A stretch of 64,000 nt of DNA from Mesorhizobium erdmanii USDA 3471 (GCF_000472705.1 NZ_AXAE01000017.1:1-64000), one strand, 5' to 3'. Positions 34,814 through 46,170 are shown, counted from the stretch's first letter. The notes: generated by a model not told the origin, from the sequence alone. A program made the numbers and translations.

Positions 34814-35374
34814 TCAGGGCAGGGCGGCAAAGCCGTCGGCAAAACCCTTGAGATCGACAGGGATGCCGATGCCTTCTTCAGGCGTCTGGAAGACGATGAA
34901 CGTCGCCGACGTGCCGGTCTTCAGCGTGTCGAGCAGCGGCTTTTCTAGAATGACTTCGGCGTAGCAGCCATCCTGGAAGCAGCGCACGAAATAGGCGCGG
35001 CCGATGTCCTTGCCGTCGACATTGAGGCCGAGGCCGTTCGGCAGAAGCACGCCAAGCGGCGCCAGCACGCGCAGGATCTCGGCCTTGCTGTCGGCGGTGC
35101 GCAGCACGACCACCGACAGCCCCATCTCCGGACGATCCTCGGCGACGACATTCTGCATCATCACGCATTGTTCGGAGGTGGCACCGGCCGGCGTGTCGCA
35201 GATGATCGACCAAGCGCCATGCGTCGAGCGCACCGTGCCGCTTGGCTGGGCGGCATTGGCCTGACTGGCGCCCAGCAGACCGGCAGCCGACAGGGCAACG
35301 ACAAAAATGGCTTTCGCCAAGGTGGTCGAAAGTCCCAGTCTCGTATGCCTCAGTCTCGAAAGCCAAGAGTTCAT
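34814..35374 (-). CDS. Invasion-associated locus B (IalB) family protein
   Basis: A 186-residue exported protein. A signal peptide (TTLAKAIFVVALSAAGLLGA) precedes the IalB-type domain with a conserved Cys pair region (WSIICDTPAGATSEQCVMMQ) and a second pair (VRCFQDGCYAEV). Named from Bartonella, where it contributes to erythrocyte entry; in environmental relatives it is a general envelope protein. The ATG at 35374 has GGAG upstream. Confidence 0.85.
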   Translation of the reverse strand: MNSWLSRLRHTRLGLSTTLAKAIFVVALSAAGLLGASQANAAQPSGTVRSTHGAWSIICDTPAGATSEQCVMMQNVVAEDRPEMGLSVVVLRTADSKAEILRVLAPLGVLLPNGLGLNVDGKDIGRAYFVRCFQDGCYAEVILEKPLLDTLKTGTSATFIVFQTPEEGIGIPVDLKGFADGFAALP

Positions 35375-35750
35375 GACGGCTCCATTGCGAATCACGGCAC
35401 TTTAAGCCGCGCCAATGCCAAGTAAAGGACGAGACCGCGGCCGAACTGTCCCGAAACAGGCGATACACCGCTTTTCTCTGCCAATTTCGCCTGAATTGCG
35501 ACGCTCTGCGGTCCTCGTCGATACGAGCCGGGCGGGCTGCCGGACATACGCGATTCGCCGCCGTGGCCGCGGCCCCGAGAGTGCCATGCCGGCTTGCGCG
35601 CAAAAATGCCGCACAGTTTCCTCCGCTCCTTTCTTGCGGAGGGAAAAAGAGTATGGTTTGAACCACCTTGAGACTGTCGGGATTCCCGTCCCGGCATTGT
35701 TCGTTATTCTCGTTGGCGCGGCCGCGAGGAACTGGGAGACGAAGAGGGCG
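35375..35750. other. 376-bp divergent intergenic region before the cytochrome oxidase genes
   Basis: No gene is evident between the IalB-family gene (minus) and ctaC (plus). The region should hold the promoters of both, but no convincing -35/-10 pair, operator or riboswitch could be picked out by eye. The open frame extending ctaC upstream through it is not conserved in composition. Confidence 0.5.
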
Positions 35751-36635
35751 ATGAGAAAATTCCTAGCAGACGCCAAGTTTCTAGCCAGTGCTGGGGCTGC
35801 CACCGCGTTTTTCGCCGGCACATCCGCCCATGCCGATCAGCCCGTGGCGTGGGAGACGACCTTCCAGGCGCCGGCCACCGACATGATGCGGCAGATCGAG
35901 GCGTTCGGAAACTACACGATGTGGTTTATTGTCCCGATCACCCTTCTGGTGCTCCTTCTTCTCGCCTATTGCATCGTCCGGTTCCGGGCGAGCGCCAATC
36001 CGGTGCCGGCAAAGACCAGCCACAACACGCTGATCGAAGTGATCTGGACGGTGGGACCCGTCGTCGTCCTGCTTTTCATCGCCATTCCTTCCTTCAAGCT
36101 CCTGACCGCGCAGTATACGCCCGGCGAAGAGCCGAAGCTGACCGTCAAGGCGACCGGCAACCAGTGGAACTGGGACTACGAGTACCAGACCGACAACACC
36201 CTCTCATTCAATTCGGCCATCCTCCAGGATGGCGATCGCGCCAAGGCCGGCAAGGAGGATCGCAAGGTCTATCCGCGCCTGCTCGCCGTCGACAATGAAC
36301 TGGTGGTGCCGGTCGACACGATGACGCGCGTGCTCGTCACCGCGACCGACGTGATCCATTCCTTCGCCATGCCTTCCTTCGGCATCAAGATGGACGCCGT
36401 TCCGGGGCGCACCAACGAAACCTGGTTCAAGGCGGAGAAGGAAGGCCTTTACTACGGCCAGTGCTCGCAGCTCTGCGGCAAGGATCACGCCTTCATGCCG
36501 ATCGCCATTCGTGTCGTCTCCGACGCGCAGTTCAAGACCTGGCTGGCTGCGGCCAAGACCGATCTGCCCGGCGCCAACAAGACGCTGATGGCCGAGGTCG
36601 ATGGCCAGAACAAGGTAGCGGCCGCCGGCAATTGA
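35751..36635 (+). CDS. ctaC: Cytochrome c oxidase subunit II
   Basis: Carries the CuA centre that accepts electrons from cytochrome c. The 294-residue precursor has a signal peptide (ending TSAHADQ), two transmembrane helices (MWFIVPITLLVLLLLAYCIV and IWTVGPVVVLLFIAIPSFKL) and a periplasmic cupredoxin domain. The CuA ligands are visible: DVIHSFAMP and GQCSQLCGKDHAFMP. Start ATG at 35751. First gene of the aa3 oxidase block. Confidence 0.96.
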   Translation: MRKFLADAKFLASAGAATAFFAGTSAHADQPVAWETTFQAPATDMMRQIEAFGNYTMWFIVPITLLVLLLLAYCIVRFRASANPVPAKTSHNTLIEVIWTVGPVVVLLFIAIPSFKLLTAQYTPGEEPKLTVKATGNQWNWDYEYQTDNTLSFNSAILQDGDRAKAGKEDRKVYPRLLAVDNELVVPVDTMTRVLVTATDVIHSFAMPSFGIKMDAVPGRTNETWFKAEKEGLYYGQCSQLCGKDHAFMPIAIRVVSDAQFKTWLAAAKTDLPGANKTLMAEVDGQNKVAAAGN

Positions 36636-36658
36636 TGTCGCTGGTTAGCAAGATTTAG

Positions 36659-38326
<1,668 letters not shown>

Positions 38327-38344
38327 GGCGGCAGCCAGGAATCG

Positions 38345-38370
38345 AAACCGCCGGTCCGCCGGCGGTTTTG
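38345..38370 (+). terminator. Intrinsic terminator-like hairpin between ctaD and ctaB
   Basis: AAACCGCCGG (38345-38354) and CCGGCGGTTTT (38359-38369) form a perfect 10-bp stem with a 4-base TCCG loop, and the 3' arm ends in four Ts. It lies 18 bp after the ctaD stop and 26 bp before ctaB, so partial termination is plausible. Confidence 0.7.
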
Positions 38371-38395
38371 GCCAAACGGATGGAACCGAGTACGC

Positions 38396-39340
38396 ATGGC
38401 CCTAGTCGACGAAACCAGCATTGACGAAGCGGGCTTCCGCATGTCGGAAGCGACGGCGGGCGATTTCTTCGCCCTGCTGAAGCCGCGCGTCATGTCGCTG
38501 GTGGTGTTCACGGCCTTTGTCGGCCTGGTCGCCGCACCCGTGACCATCAATCCGCTGCTGGCGGTGATCGCCATCCTGTCGATCGCGATCGGCGCCGGCG
38601 CCTCGGGCGCGCTCAACATGTGGTACGACGCCGACATCGACGCGGTGATGACCAGGACCGCCGGCCGTCCGGTGCCTTCGGGCCGCATTCAGCCGCATGA
38701 GGCGCTGAGCTTCGGCCTGGTGCTGTCGGTGCTGTCGGTGATGACGCTCGGCGTGCTGGTCAACTGGCTGTCGGCGACGCTGCTGGCCTTCACCATCTTC
38801 TTCTACGCCGTCGTCTACACGATGTGGCTGAAGCGTTCGACGCCGCAGAACATCGTCATCGGCGGCGCGGCCGGCGCTTTTCCGCCGGTCATCGGCTGGG
38901 CCGCGGTGACCGGGTCGGTCAGCCTCGAAAGCATCGTCCTGTTCCTCATCATCTTCCTGTGGACGCCGCCGCATTTTTGGGCGCTGGCGCTGTTCAAGTC
39001 CGAGGACTATGGGCGCGCCGGCATCCCGATGATGCCCAATGTCGCCGGCCAGGCGTCGACCCGCCGCCAGATTTTCGCCTATGCGCTGGTGCTCGCCCCG
39101 GTCGGCGTGCTGCCTTGGCTTCTGGGCTACACCACGCCTTTCTATGGCGTCGCCGCCGTGCTGTTGGGCGTCGGCTTCGTCTGGTATGCGTGGAGAGTGC
39201 TCGGCATGGCCGATGACGACCGCGCCATGAAACCGGCCAAGGCGCTGTTTGCCTATTCGCTGCTCTATCTCTTCGCCATCTTCGCGGCCTACCTGGCCGA
39301 CAGCGTTGTCGAACGCGCGCTTGCCATGGGTGGGGCATGA
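38396..39340 (+). CDS. ctaB: Protoheme IX farnesyltransferase (heme O synthase)
   Basis: Attaches farnesyl to heme b to make heme O for the oxidase. A 314-residue member of the UbiA superfamily with the Asp-rich motif [21 protein letters not shown] and the second motif [13 protein letters not shown], plus about eight transmembrane segments. The stop overlaps the start of the next small gene (ATGA at 39337-39340). Confidence 0.95.
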   Translation: MALVDETSIDEAGFRMSEATAGDFFALLKPRVMSLVVFTAFVGLVAAPVTINPLLAVIAILSIAIGAGASGALNMWYDADIDAVMTRTAGRPVPSGRIQPHEALSFGLVLSVLSVMTLGVLVNWLSATLLAFTIFFYAVVYTMWLKRSTPQNIVIGGAAGAFPPVIGWAAVTGSVSLESIVLFLIIFLWTPPHFWALALFKSEDYGRAGIPMMPNVAGQASTRRQIFAYALVLAPVGVLPWLLGYTTPFYGVAAVLLGVGFVWYAWRVLGMADDDRAMKPAKALFAYSLLYLFAIFAAYLADSVVERALAMGGA

Positions 39341-39501
39341 TCATGGTCGAGGAAAAGCTCGAGACGGTCACCTTGACCGATCGTCAGAAGAAGGCCCAGC
39401 GCAGCCGGTCGATCGCCATAGGCGTGGCGCTTGCGGTGCTGGTGGTCATTTTCTACATCGCCACGATCATCAAGTTCGGCCACAATCTGGGCACGATGTG
39501 A
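39337..39501 (+). CDS. Small membrane protein of the cta operon (CoxF-like)
   Basis: A 54-residue protein, [20 protein letters not shown] followed by a single transmembrane helix ([20 protein letters not shown]) and a short tail. It overlaps ctaB by 4 bp and ctaG by 1 bp, which strongly supports it being translated. Small one-helix proteins at this position in rhizobial oxidase operons are called CoxF; their role in oxidase assembly is not settled. A second ATG at 39343 is a possible start. Confidence 0.8.
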   Translation: MIMVEEKLETVTLTDRQKKAQRSRSIAIGVALAVLVVIFYIATIIKFGHNLGTM

Positions 39502-40133
39502 TGAGCATCGAGACGCCCAGAAAGCCGGCCGGCAAGAACAGCAACGCCATCGTGGCGGCCGTCTGCCTTGCCTTCTTCACCGGCATGATCGGCATGGCCT
39601 ATGCCGCAGTCCCGCTCTACAAGATGTTCTGCCAGGCGACCGGCTATGGCGGCACGACGCAACGTGCCGAGAAGCAGTATGCCGGCCGCGTGCTCGACCG
39701 CGAGATTACCGTGCGCTTCGACGCCAACATCGCCGGCGTGCCGTGGGAGTTCCAGCCAGTCCAGCGCTCGATGACCATGAAGATCGGCGAGACGGTGCAG
39801 GCGCACTATCAGGCGACCAACAAGTTCGATCGCCCCGTTACCGGCCGAGCCACCTTCAACGTGCAGCCGGAACTGGCAGGCCCGTACTTCAACAAGGTCG
39901 AGTGTTTCTGCTTCACCGATACGTCGCTGAAGCCCGGCGAGACGCTGGACATGCCGGTCCTCTTTTATGTGGATCCCGATATCGTGAATGTGCCGGAACT
40001 GAAGGACGTGAAGACGATCACGCTGTCCTATACGATGTTCCCGGTCGAGAAGAACAAGCCGGTCGCCTCCTCGGGGCCGGCCCAGGGCACCAGCAAGACA
40101 ATTTCAGATACCGAAGCAAATCTCGGGGGTTGA
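39501..40133 (+). CDS. ctaG: Cytochrome c oxidase assembly protein, CuB chaperone (Cox11)
   Basis: A 210-residue protein with one N-terminal membrane helix ([20 protein letters not shown]) and the Cox11 domain. The copper ligands are in [15 protein letters not shown], and a further Cys is in [15 protein letters not shown]. It delivers copper to the CuB site of subunit I. The start at 39501 overlaps the preceding gene's stop. Confidence 0.95.
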   Translation: MSIETPRKPAGKNSNAIVAAVCLAFFTGMIGMAYAAVPLYKMFCQATGYGGTTQRAEKQYAGRVLDREITVRFDANIAGVPWEFQPVQRSMTMKIGETVQAHYQATNKFDRPVTGRATFNVQPELAGPYFNKVECFCFTDTSLKPGETLDMPVLFYVDPDIVNVPELKDVKTITLSYTMFPVEKNKPVASSGPAQGTSKTISDTEANLGG

Positions 40134-40134
40134 T

Positions 40135-41013
40135 ATGGCAGACGCGCACGCAAAACATCACGACTATCATCTCGTCGACCCGAGCCCGTGGCCTTTCCTG
40201 GGCTCGATCGGCGCGCTCGTCATGGCCTTTGGCGGTGTCGCCCTAATGGAATATCTGAAGGGCGGAACGTTCCCGATCTTCGGCTTCAACATCGCCAATC
40301 CCTGGCTGTTCTTCATCGGCCTCGTGATCGTGCTCTACACCATGTTCGCCTGGTGGTCGGACACGATCAAGGAAGCGCATGAGGGCCATCATACGCGGGT
40401 CGTCTCGCTTCATCTGCGCTACGGCATGATCATGTTCATCGCCTCCGAGGTGATGTTCTTCGTTGCCTGGTTCTGGGCTTATTTCGACGCCAGCCTTTTT
40501 GCCGGTGAGGCGCAGAACTACGCGCGCCACACGTTCACCGGTGGTGTCTGGCCGCCCAAGGGCATGGAAGTTCTCGATCCCTTCCATCTGCCGCTCTACA
40601 ACACCATCATCCTGCTGCTGTCGGGCACCACGGTCACCTGGGCGCACCATTCGCTCATTCATGGCGATCGCAAGGGGCTGATCAACGGGCTGGTGCTGAC
40701 CGTCGGCCTCGGCATGCTGTTCACCATGGTGCAGGCCTACGAGTACATGCACGCTCCGTTCGGCTTCAAGGATTCCATCTACGGCGCCACCTTCTTCATG
40801 GCGACCGGCTTCCACGGCTTCCATGTCATCATCGGCACCATCTTCCTGCTGGTTTGCCTGGTCAGGGCGATGAAGGGCGACTTCACCCCCAAGCAGCATT
40901 TTGGCTTTGAGGCGGCGGCCTGGTACTGGCACTTCGTCGACGTGGTTTGGCTGTTCCTGTTCGCCTCCATCTACGTCTGGGGATCGGTCGGCGCGGTCAT
41001 CGAAGGCCACTGA
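40135..41013 (+). CDS. ctaE: Cytochrome c oxidase subunit III
   Basis: A 292-residue protein with seven hydrophobic segments. Conserved features are [38 protein letters not shown], the [12 protein letters not shown] loop and the C-terminal [19 protein letters not shown]. It begins 1 bp after the ctaG stop and is followed by a strong terminator. Confidence 0.96.
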   Translation: MADAHAKHHDYHLVDPSPWPFLGSIGALVMAFGGVALMEYLKGGTFPIFGFNIANPWLFFIGLVIVLYTMFAWWSDTIKEAHEGHHTRVVSLHLRYGMIMFIASEVMFFVAWFWAYFDASLFAGEAQNYARHTFTGGVWPPKGMEVLDPFHLPLYNTIILLLSGTTVTWAHHSLIHGDRKGLINGLVLTVGLGMLFTMVQAYEYMHAPFGFKDSIYGATFFMATGFHGFHVIIGTIFLLVCLVRAMKGDFTPKQHFGFEAAAWYWHFVDVVWLFLFASIYVWGSVGAVIEGH

Positions 41014-41036
41014 TCCCGGTCGGGATTTCGACGTTG

Positions 41037-41075
41037 AGAAGGCGGCCGCGGCGACGTGGCCGCCTTCTTCTTTTC
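41037..41075 (+). terminator. Strong intrinsic terminator after ctaE
   Basis: AGAAGGCGGCC (41037-41047) and GGCCGCCTTCT (41058-41068) form an 11-bp perfect stem with a 10-base loop, followed by TCTTTTC. It separates the oxidase subunits from DUF983, SURF1 and ispH downstream. The remaining gap to 41250 has no clearly supported gene. Confidence 0.85.
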
Positions 41076-41250
41076 GGAGCAATGATCGCCGATCGATCGC
41101 CGATGCGGCTGATAATTCCCTTTGCTGGTGCGGCTGGCTGCTTCAATTGGTCGACTGGACCGACGGCCGCATTGCGGTTACGGACTCCGACAGGGACGAA
41201 ATCTGGGCAATGGTGGCCGATGGGACACCGATCAAGATCGAGCAATAGCG

Positions 41251-41637
41251 ATGAATGACGACAAAGCGATCTGGCCTCCGATCGATCCGATTTCGGCTGG
41301 CCTTCACGGCCGTTGCCCGCGCTGCGGCGAGGGGAGGCTGTTTTCCGGCTTCCTCACCGTCGGCAAACGTTGCGTCAATTGTGGCCTCGACTATTCCTAC
41401 GCCGATGCCGGTGACGGACCGGCGGTCTTCGTCATCCTGATCATCGGCTTCATCATCGTCGGCCTGGCGCTCTGGGTTGACGTGACGCTGAGCCCGCCGC
41501 TGTGGCTGCATCTGCTGGTCTGGGTTCCGCTCACCCTGGTGCTGTGCCTGACGGCTCTGCGGCTGATCAAGGGCGTGCTGCTCACCCTGCAATATGCCAA
41601 CAAGGCAGCCGAAGGCAGGTTGGACCGCGGCGAATGA
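41251..41637 (+). CDS. DUF983 family membrane protein
   Basis: A 128-residue protein. The N-terminal zinc-ribbon-like part has two Cys pairs (GRCPRCGEGRLF and KRCVNCGLDYSY), followed by two transmembrane helices (AVFVILIIGFIIVGLALWV and WVPLTLVLCLTALRLIKGVL). The family is regularly linked with oxidase operons; its exact role is unknown. Its stop overlaps the SURF1 start by 4 bp. Confidence 0.9.
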   Translation: MNDDKAIWPPIDPISAGLHGRCPRCGEGRLFSGFLTVGKRCVNCGLDYSYADAGDGPAVFVILIIGFIIVGLALWVDVTLSPPLWLHLLVWVPLTLVLCLTALRLIKGVLLTLQYANKAAEGRLDRGE

Positions 41638-42389
41638 GCGGGGCATCGGTAAACAGTGACGGCCGTTCGCGGCCACGATCGGCATTGCTGCTCGGCCTTG
41701 GTCTGATGCTGCTCTTGATCCTGCTGGCGCTCGGCACCTGGCAGGTCCAGCGCCTGCACTGGAAGGAAGGCCTGCTGCAGACCATCGACCAGCGCACCCA
41801 TTCGGCGCCGCTGCCGCTGGCCGAGGTCGAGAAGCAATTCGCCTCGACCGGCGACGTCGACTACACGCCGGTCACGGTCTCTGGCACCTTCCTGCATGCC
41901 GGTGAGCGGCATTTCTACGCGACCTGGGAAGGTGACGCCGGCTTCAACGTCTACACGCCGCTGGCGCTGGACGATGGCCGCTTCGTGCTGATCAATCGCG
42001 GCTTCATCCCATACGACCTCAAGGATGCCGCCAAGCGCGCCAAGGGGCAGGTGGCGGGGAGGGTCACGATCACCGGACTTGCCCGCAATCCACTGCCGGC
42101 AAAGCCGTCGATGATGCTCCCCGACAATGATGTGGCCAAGAACATCTTCTACTGGAAGGACCGCGACGTGATGGCGGCGAGCGCCGGCCTGCCGGCAGGC
42201 TTCACGCTGGCGCCGATCTTCATCGATGCCGACAAGACGCCGAATCCGGGCGGCTTGCCGATCGGCGGCGTCACCATCATCGACCTGCCGAACAGCCACC
42301 TGCAATATGCAATGACTTGGTACGGGCTTGCCGCAGCACTCGCCGCCGTGCTCGTGCTGCGGCTTCGCCGTCCTGCGAAAGAGGAATGA
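41634..42389 (+). CDS. SURF1 family cytochrome oxidase biogenesis protein
   Basis: A 251-residue protein with two flanking transmembrane helices (ALLLGLGLMLLLILLALGTW near the N-terminus and YAMTWYGLAAALAAVLVLRL at the end) and the family motifs LGTWQVQRLHWKEGLL, VLINRGFIP and LQYAMTWYGLA. It supports heme a insertion into subunit I. Translationally coupled to DUF983. Confidence 0.93.
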   Translation: MSGASVNSDGRSRPRSALLLGLGLMLLLILLALGTWQVQRLHWKEGLLQTIDQRTHSAPLPLAEVEKQFASTGDVDYTPVTVSGTFLHAGERHFYATWEGDAGFNVYTPLALDDGRFVLINRGFIPYDLKDAAKRAKGQVAGRVTITGLARNPLPAKPSMMLPDNDVAKNIFYWKDRDVMAASAGLPAGFTLAPIFIDADKTPNPGGLPIGGVTIIDLPNSHLQYAMTWYGLAAALAAVLVLRLRRPAKEE

Positions 42390-42418
42390 AGGCAAGCAGC
42401 CCTCTTTCTATCGACACC

Positions 42419-42466
42419 CTTGACAGGGCCCGCTCTTGACAGAGCCCGCTCTTGACAGAACAGGGG
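42419..42466 (+). repeat. 16-bp tandem repeat, each unit containing TTGACA
   Basis: Units are CTTGACAGGGCCCGCT, CTTGACAGAGCCCGCT and the partial CTTGACAGAACAGGGG, in exact register. Each carries TTGACA, the consensus -35 hexamer. The array ends about 40 bp before the ispH start. Confidence 0.75.
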
Positions 42467-42507
42467 TAGGCACCTCATTTCGGCGCTGACGAACCGGCCA
42501 GGATTCA

Positions 42508-43518
42508 ATGCTTCAGACAATCGCCAAGCCTCCTCTGACGATCCGGCTCTGCCAGCCGCGCGGTTTTTGCGCCGGCGTCGACCGTGCCATCCAGATCGTC
42601 GTGCTGGCGCTGAAGAAATACGGCGCACCGGTTTATGTCCGCCACGAGATCGTTCACAATCGCTACGTCGTCGAGGGTCTGCAAAGCCTTGGCGCCGTCT
42701 TCATCGAGGAGCTTTCCGAGATTCCGGCCGAGCACAGGCAGTCGCCGGTCGTTTTCTCGGCCCACGGCGTGCCGAAATCGGTGCCGGCGGACGCGCAGGC
42801 GCGCAACCTGTTCTACCTCGACGCCACCTGTCCGCTGGTTTCGAAGGTGCACAAGCAGGCGATGCGCCACCAGCGGCTCGGCCGCCATGTGCTGTTGATC
42901 GGCCATGCCGGACACCCCGAGGTGATCGGCACGATGGGGCAATTGCCGGAGGGCGCGGTGACGCTGATCGAGACCGAAGCCGACGCCGCGACGCTGGTGC
43001 CCGCCGACCCGAAGGCGCTTGGCTTCGTCACCCAGACCACGCTGTCGGTCGAGGACACAGCCGGCATCATCCGTGCGCTGCAGGACCGCTTTCCCGACCT
43101 GCAGGCGCCGGCGGCGGAATCGATCTGCTACGCCACCACCAACCGCCAGGAAGCGGTCAAGGACACTGCCCCAGGCGCTGATCTCTATCTGATCGTCGGC
43201 GCTCCCAATTCCTCCAATTCGCGTCGCCTTGTCGAAGTGGCTGAGCGTGCCGGCGCCACCATGTCGCTTCTCGTACAGCGCGCCGCCGAGATTCCGTGGA
43301 ATGACATCGGCAACATTTCGACGCTCGGCCTGTCGGCAGGGGCATCGGCGCCGGAGATCATCGTCGACGAGATCATCGACGCGTTCCGCCAGCGCTTCGA
43401 TGTCACCATCGACCTGGCCATAACGGCCACCGAAACAGAGGATTTTCCGGTCATGCGGGTATTGCGCGATGTCGAACTGACGCCGGCCGACATGGCCTTC
43501 GTCAACGGGGCCGCGTAA
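42508..43518 (+). CDS. ispH: 4-hydroxy-3-methylbut-2-enyl diphosphate reductase
   Basis: Iron-sulfur enzyme of the last MEP pathway step, giving IPP and DMAPP. The three cluster Cys are in [30 protein letters not shown] and [15 protein letters not shown]. Further conserved parts are [12 protein letters not shown] and [13 protein letters not shown]. The length of 336 residues is slightly long because of an N- and C-terminal extension. thrB follows after 5 bp. Confidence 0.96.
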   Translation: MLQTIAKPPLTIRLCQPRGFCAGVDRAIQIVVLALKKYGAPVYVRHEIVHNRYVVEGLQSLGAVFIEELSEIPAEHRQSPVVFSAHGVPKSVPADAQARNLFYLDATCPLVSKVHKQAMRHQRLGRHVLLIGHAGHPEVIGTMGQLPEGAVTLIETEADAATLVPADPKALGFVTQTTLSVEDTAGIIRALQDRFPDLQAPAAESICYATTNRQEAVKDTAPGADLYLIVGAPNSSNSRRLVEVAERAGATMSLLVQRAAEIPWNDIGNISTLGLSAGASAPEIIVDEIIDAFRQRFDVTIDLAITATETEDFPVMRVLRDVELTPADMAFVNGAA

Positions 43519-43523
43519 GACAC

Positions 43524-44486
43524 ATGGCGGTCTATACCGACGTTGCGGAGGGCGAACTCGGCGCTTTCCTGACACACTACCCGGTCGGCGATCTCCTGTC
43601 CTACAAGGGCATTGCCGAGGGCACAGAGAACTCAAACTTCCTGCTGCACACCTCCTGCGGCTCCTACATACTGACGCTCTATGAAAAGCGCGTCGAGAAA
43701 GCCGATCTGCCGTTTTTCCTCGGACTGATGGGCCATCTCGCCAACAAGGGTGTGTCCTGCCCGCTGCCGGTGACCGCGCATGACGGCAGTGTGATCGGCA
43801 CGCTGGCCGGCCGGCCGGCGGTCATCATCACCTTCCTCGAAGGGTTGTCGCTGCGGCGGCCGACGGCGACGCACTGCGCCGAGGTCGGCAAGGCGCTGGC
43901 CGCCCTGCACCTTGCTGGTGCCGATTTTCCGATGACCCGCCCGAACGCTCTGGCCATCGACGGCTGGCGCAAGCTTTGGGATGCGGCCCGTGACCGAGCC
44001 GACGAGGTCGAGCCGGGCCTGGCGGCCGAGGTCGACGCCGATTTCGCCGATTTCGAGCGCAATTGGCCGAAAGACCTTCCCGAGGGCATCATCCATGCCG
44101 ATCTTTTTCCGGACAACGTCTTCTTCTTGGGCGAAAAACTCTCCGGCCTGATAGACTTCTATTTCGCCTGCGACGACCTCTACGCCTACGACGTCGCCAC
44201 CTGCCTCAATGCCTGGTGTTTCGAGAAGGATTTTTCCTTCAACCTCACCAAGGGCAAGGCGCTGCTCGCTGGCTATCAGAGTGTGCGTCCGCTGAGCGGC
44301 GAGGAAAAGGCGGCATTGCCGATGCTGGCACGCGGTTCGGCATTGCGCTTCATGCTGACCCGGCTCTACGACTGGCTGACCGTTCCCGATGGCGGGCTGG
44401 TCATGAAACGCGACCCCACCGAATACATCCGCCGCATGCGCTTCCACCGCGCAATCAGGTCTCCTTCGGAATACGGACTGACATGA
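43524..44486 (+). CDS. thrB: Homoserine kinase (ThrB type II, APH-like fold)
   Basis: Phosphorylates homoserine in threonine synthesis. A 320-residue protein of the aminoglycoside phosphotransferase-like fold: [20 protein letters not shown], the catalytic [14 protein letters not shown] and [18 protein letters not shown]. It begins 5 bp after ispH and overlaps rnhA by 4 bp. Threonine synthase (thrC) is about 9 kb downstream on the other strand. Confidence 0.94.
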   Translation: MAVYTDVAEGELGAFLTHYPVGDLLSYKGIAEGTENSNFLLHTSCGSYILTLYEKRVEKADLPFFLGLMGHLANKGVSCPLPVTAHDGSVIGTLAGRPAVIITFLEGLSLRRPTATHCAEVGKALAALHLAGADFPMTRPNALAIDGWRKLWDAARDRADEVEPGLAAEVDADFADFERNWPKDLPEGIIHADLFPDNVFFLGEKLSGLIDFYFACDDLYAYDVATCLNAWCFEKDFSFNLTKGKALLAGYQSVRPLSGEEKAALPMLARGSALRFMLTRLYDWLTVPDGGLVMKRDPTEYIRRMRFHRAIRSPSEYGLT

Positions 44487-45016
44487 CCAAAGAGGTTGAA
44501 ATCTTCACCGACGGCGCCTGTTCGGGCAATCCAGGCCCCGGCGGCTGGGGCGCCATACTGCGCTTCAACGGCAAGACCAAGGAATTATCGGGCGGCGAGG
44601 CCGAGACGACCAACAACCGCATGGAGTTGCTGGCCGCCATCTCGGCGCTGAACGCGTTGAAGGAGCCTTGCACGGTCGAGCTTCACACCGACAGCAAATA
44701 TGTAATGGACGGCATTTCCAAGTGGATCCATGGCTGGAAGAAGAACGGCTGGAAGACCGCCGACAAGAAACCGGTCAAGAATGGTGAACTGTGGCAGGCG
44801 CTCGACGAAGCCAACCGCCGTCACAAAGTGACCTGGAACTGGGTCAAGGGCCATGCCGGCCACGCCGAGAACGAACGCGCCGACGAATTGGCCAGGGAAG
44901 GCATGGCGCCGTTCAAGAAAGGCTCCTTCAAGCCGGTGGTGTCCGCTCCGAAGCCGGATCTCCAGGCAAAGCAGCCGACGGTCACGAAGGCGCGTCGATC
45001 GACCCAAAGCTATTAG
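44483..45016 (+). CDS. rnhA: Ribonuclease HI
   Basis: Removes RNA from RNA-DNA hybrids. A 177-residue protein with the four acidic residues in [38 protein letters not shown] and [10 protein letters not shown], plus the catalytic His region [12 protein letters not shown]. The C-terminal 25 residues are a basic low-complexity tail. The start overlaps the thrB stop (ATGA). Confidence 0.96.
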   Translation: MTKEVEIFTDGACSGNPGPGGWGAILRFNGKTKELSGGEAETTNNRMELLAAISALNALKEPCTVELHTDSKYVMDGISKWIHGWKKNGWKTADKKPVKNGELWQALDEANRRHKVTWNWVKGHAGHAENERADELAREGMAPFKKGSFKPVVSAPKPDLQAKQPTVTKARRSTQSY

Positions 45017-45040
45017 GCCCGGCTCCGCGGCCCTCGACTG

Positions 45041-45640
45041 ATGGGAGATCCTGTCGTGCCGATCGCCTACTACATCACCCATCCTCAGGTTCAGATCGAC
45101 GCCAGCGTTCCCGTGCCGGATTGGGGCTTGTCCGACGTCGGGCGTGCGAGGGCGCAGGCGATGCTGAGCCAGCCATGGGTCGGATCGATCATGCGTCTGG
45201 TATCCTCGGGCGAACGCAAGGCGGTTGAAACCGCCGAGGTGCTCGCGCGGCACCTCGATCTTGCCGTCGAGGTGAGGGAACGCATGCATGAGAACGACCG
45301 GTCGGCGACGGGCTTCCTGCCGCCGCCGGAGTTTGAAGCGGTCGCCGATCAGTTCTTCGCCAGTCCGCACGAGAGCATTCGTGGCTGGGAGCGGGCGATC
45401 GATGCGCAGCAGCGCATTGTGAGCGAGGTCGAGGCCGTGCTTCATGGGGCCGGGGCCGGCGACATTGCATTCACCGGCCATGGAGGTGTTGGAACGCTCC
45501 TGCTGTTGTCTTTCAGCGGGCGGGAGATTAGCCGTGAAGCGGATCAGCCAGCGCGCGGCGGCAACTATTTTGCCTACGATATCGGTGCGCGTCACCTCAT
45601 CCACGGATGGCGGCCGATCGACAGACTGGAACAGCCCTGA
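45041..45640 (+). CDS. Histidine phosphatase superfamily protein with altered RHG motif
   Basis: A 199-residue protein. The fold is suggested by the order of segments: an N-terminal YYITHPQVQID, SSGERKAVETAEVLARHL, the Glu/Asp region RMHENDRSATGFL and the second His in FTGHGGVGTLLLL. The usual RHG is THP, so the nucleophile His may remain but the phosphate-binding Arg and the Gly are gone. Activity is uncertain. It lies 24 bp after rnhA. Confidence 0.75.
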   Translation: MGDPVVPIAYYITHPQVQIDASVPVPDWGLSDVGRARAQAMLSQPWVGSIMRLVSSGERKAVETAEVLARHLDLAVEVRERMHENDRSATGFLPPPEFEAVADQFFASPHESIRGWERAIDAQQRIVSEVEAVLHGAGAGDIAFTGHGGVGTLLLLSFSGREISREADQPARGGNYFAYDIGARHLIHGWRPIDRLEQP

Positions 45641-45644
45641 ACCC

Positions 45645-46124
45645 TCAGCGGATCAGCAGCGCGGTGCCCCAAAGCCCGAGCGCGAACACCGTGTGCGACA
45701 CCAGGTTGAGCGCGCGGACCCGCATCGGATTGGGCCGCTTCGAGGCCGCCCATCCGGCGCCCATGCCGGGCGCCAGCAGGAACCAGCCGGCGCCTACGGT
45801 GACAATGCCGAGGATGAAGGCCGGCAGGAAAGTCGGCGCGGCTAGCCAGGCCGCGCCAGTCAACGCGACGAGGATGATGCCGTAGACGATGCCGGTGAAG
45901 TAATGGAAGGCCCAACCCAGCGCTACTTCATGGGCGTAAGGTGTCGCGTTGGCGATATCGTCGTGGAAGACCTTGCCGTCCTTGAGGTGCCACACCCAGC
46001 GGCCGGGCGGCCCCCAGTTCGGTCGCGGCTGGCCGAATGCCCAGTGAAGAAAGAAGGCCCAGATATCCATCAGCACCGTGGCGCCGATGCCGATCGCGAT
46101 AGCGCGCCACAAGATATCAAACAT
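45645..46124 (-). CDS. DUF2938 family membrane protein
   Basis: A 159-residue protein with four hydrophobic segments (ILWRAIAIGIGATVLMDIWA, FHYFTGIVYGIILVALTGAA, LPAFILGIVTVGAGWFLLAP and NLVSHTVFALGLWGTALLI) and the GPPGRWVWHLKDGKVFHDDI loop of DUF2938. Function unknown. Convergent with the preceding phosphatase-like gene, 4 bp apart. Confidence 0.85.
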   Translation of the reverse strand: MFDILWRAIAIGIGATVLMDIWAFFLHWAFGQPRPNWGPPGRWVWHLKDGKVFHDDIANATPYAHEVALGWAFHYFTGIVYGIILVALTGAAWLAAPTFLPAFILGIVTVGAGWFLLAPGMGAGWAASKRPNPMRVRALNLVSHTVFALGLWGTALLIR

Positions 46125-46170
46125 CGCTGAAATCCCCCCGAAAGCCGGCCGTTCTGGAGTCCAACCGGTT

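Noticed and set aside
41150..41248. Short frame ending DGRIAVTDSDRDEIWAMVADGTPIKIEQ just before DUF983
   Set aside because: The end looks protein-like, but there is no ATG or GTG start with a ribosome binding site (only a TTG giving 33 residues), so it is not called. It could be a tiny gene or a remnant.
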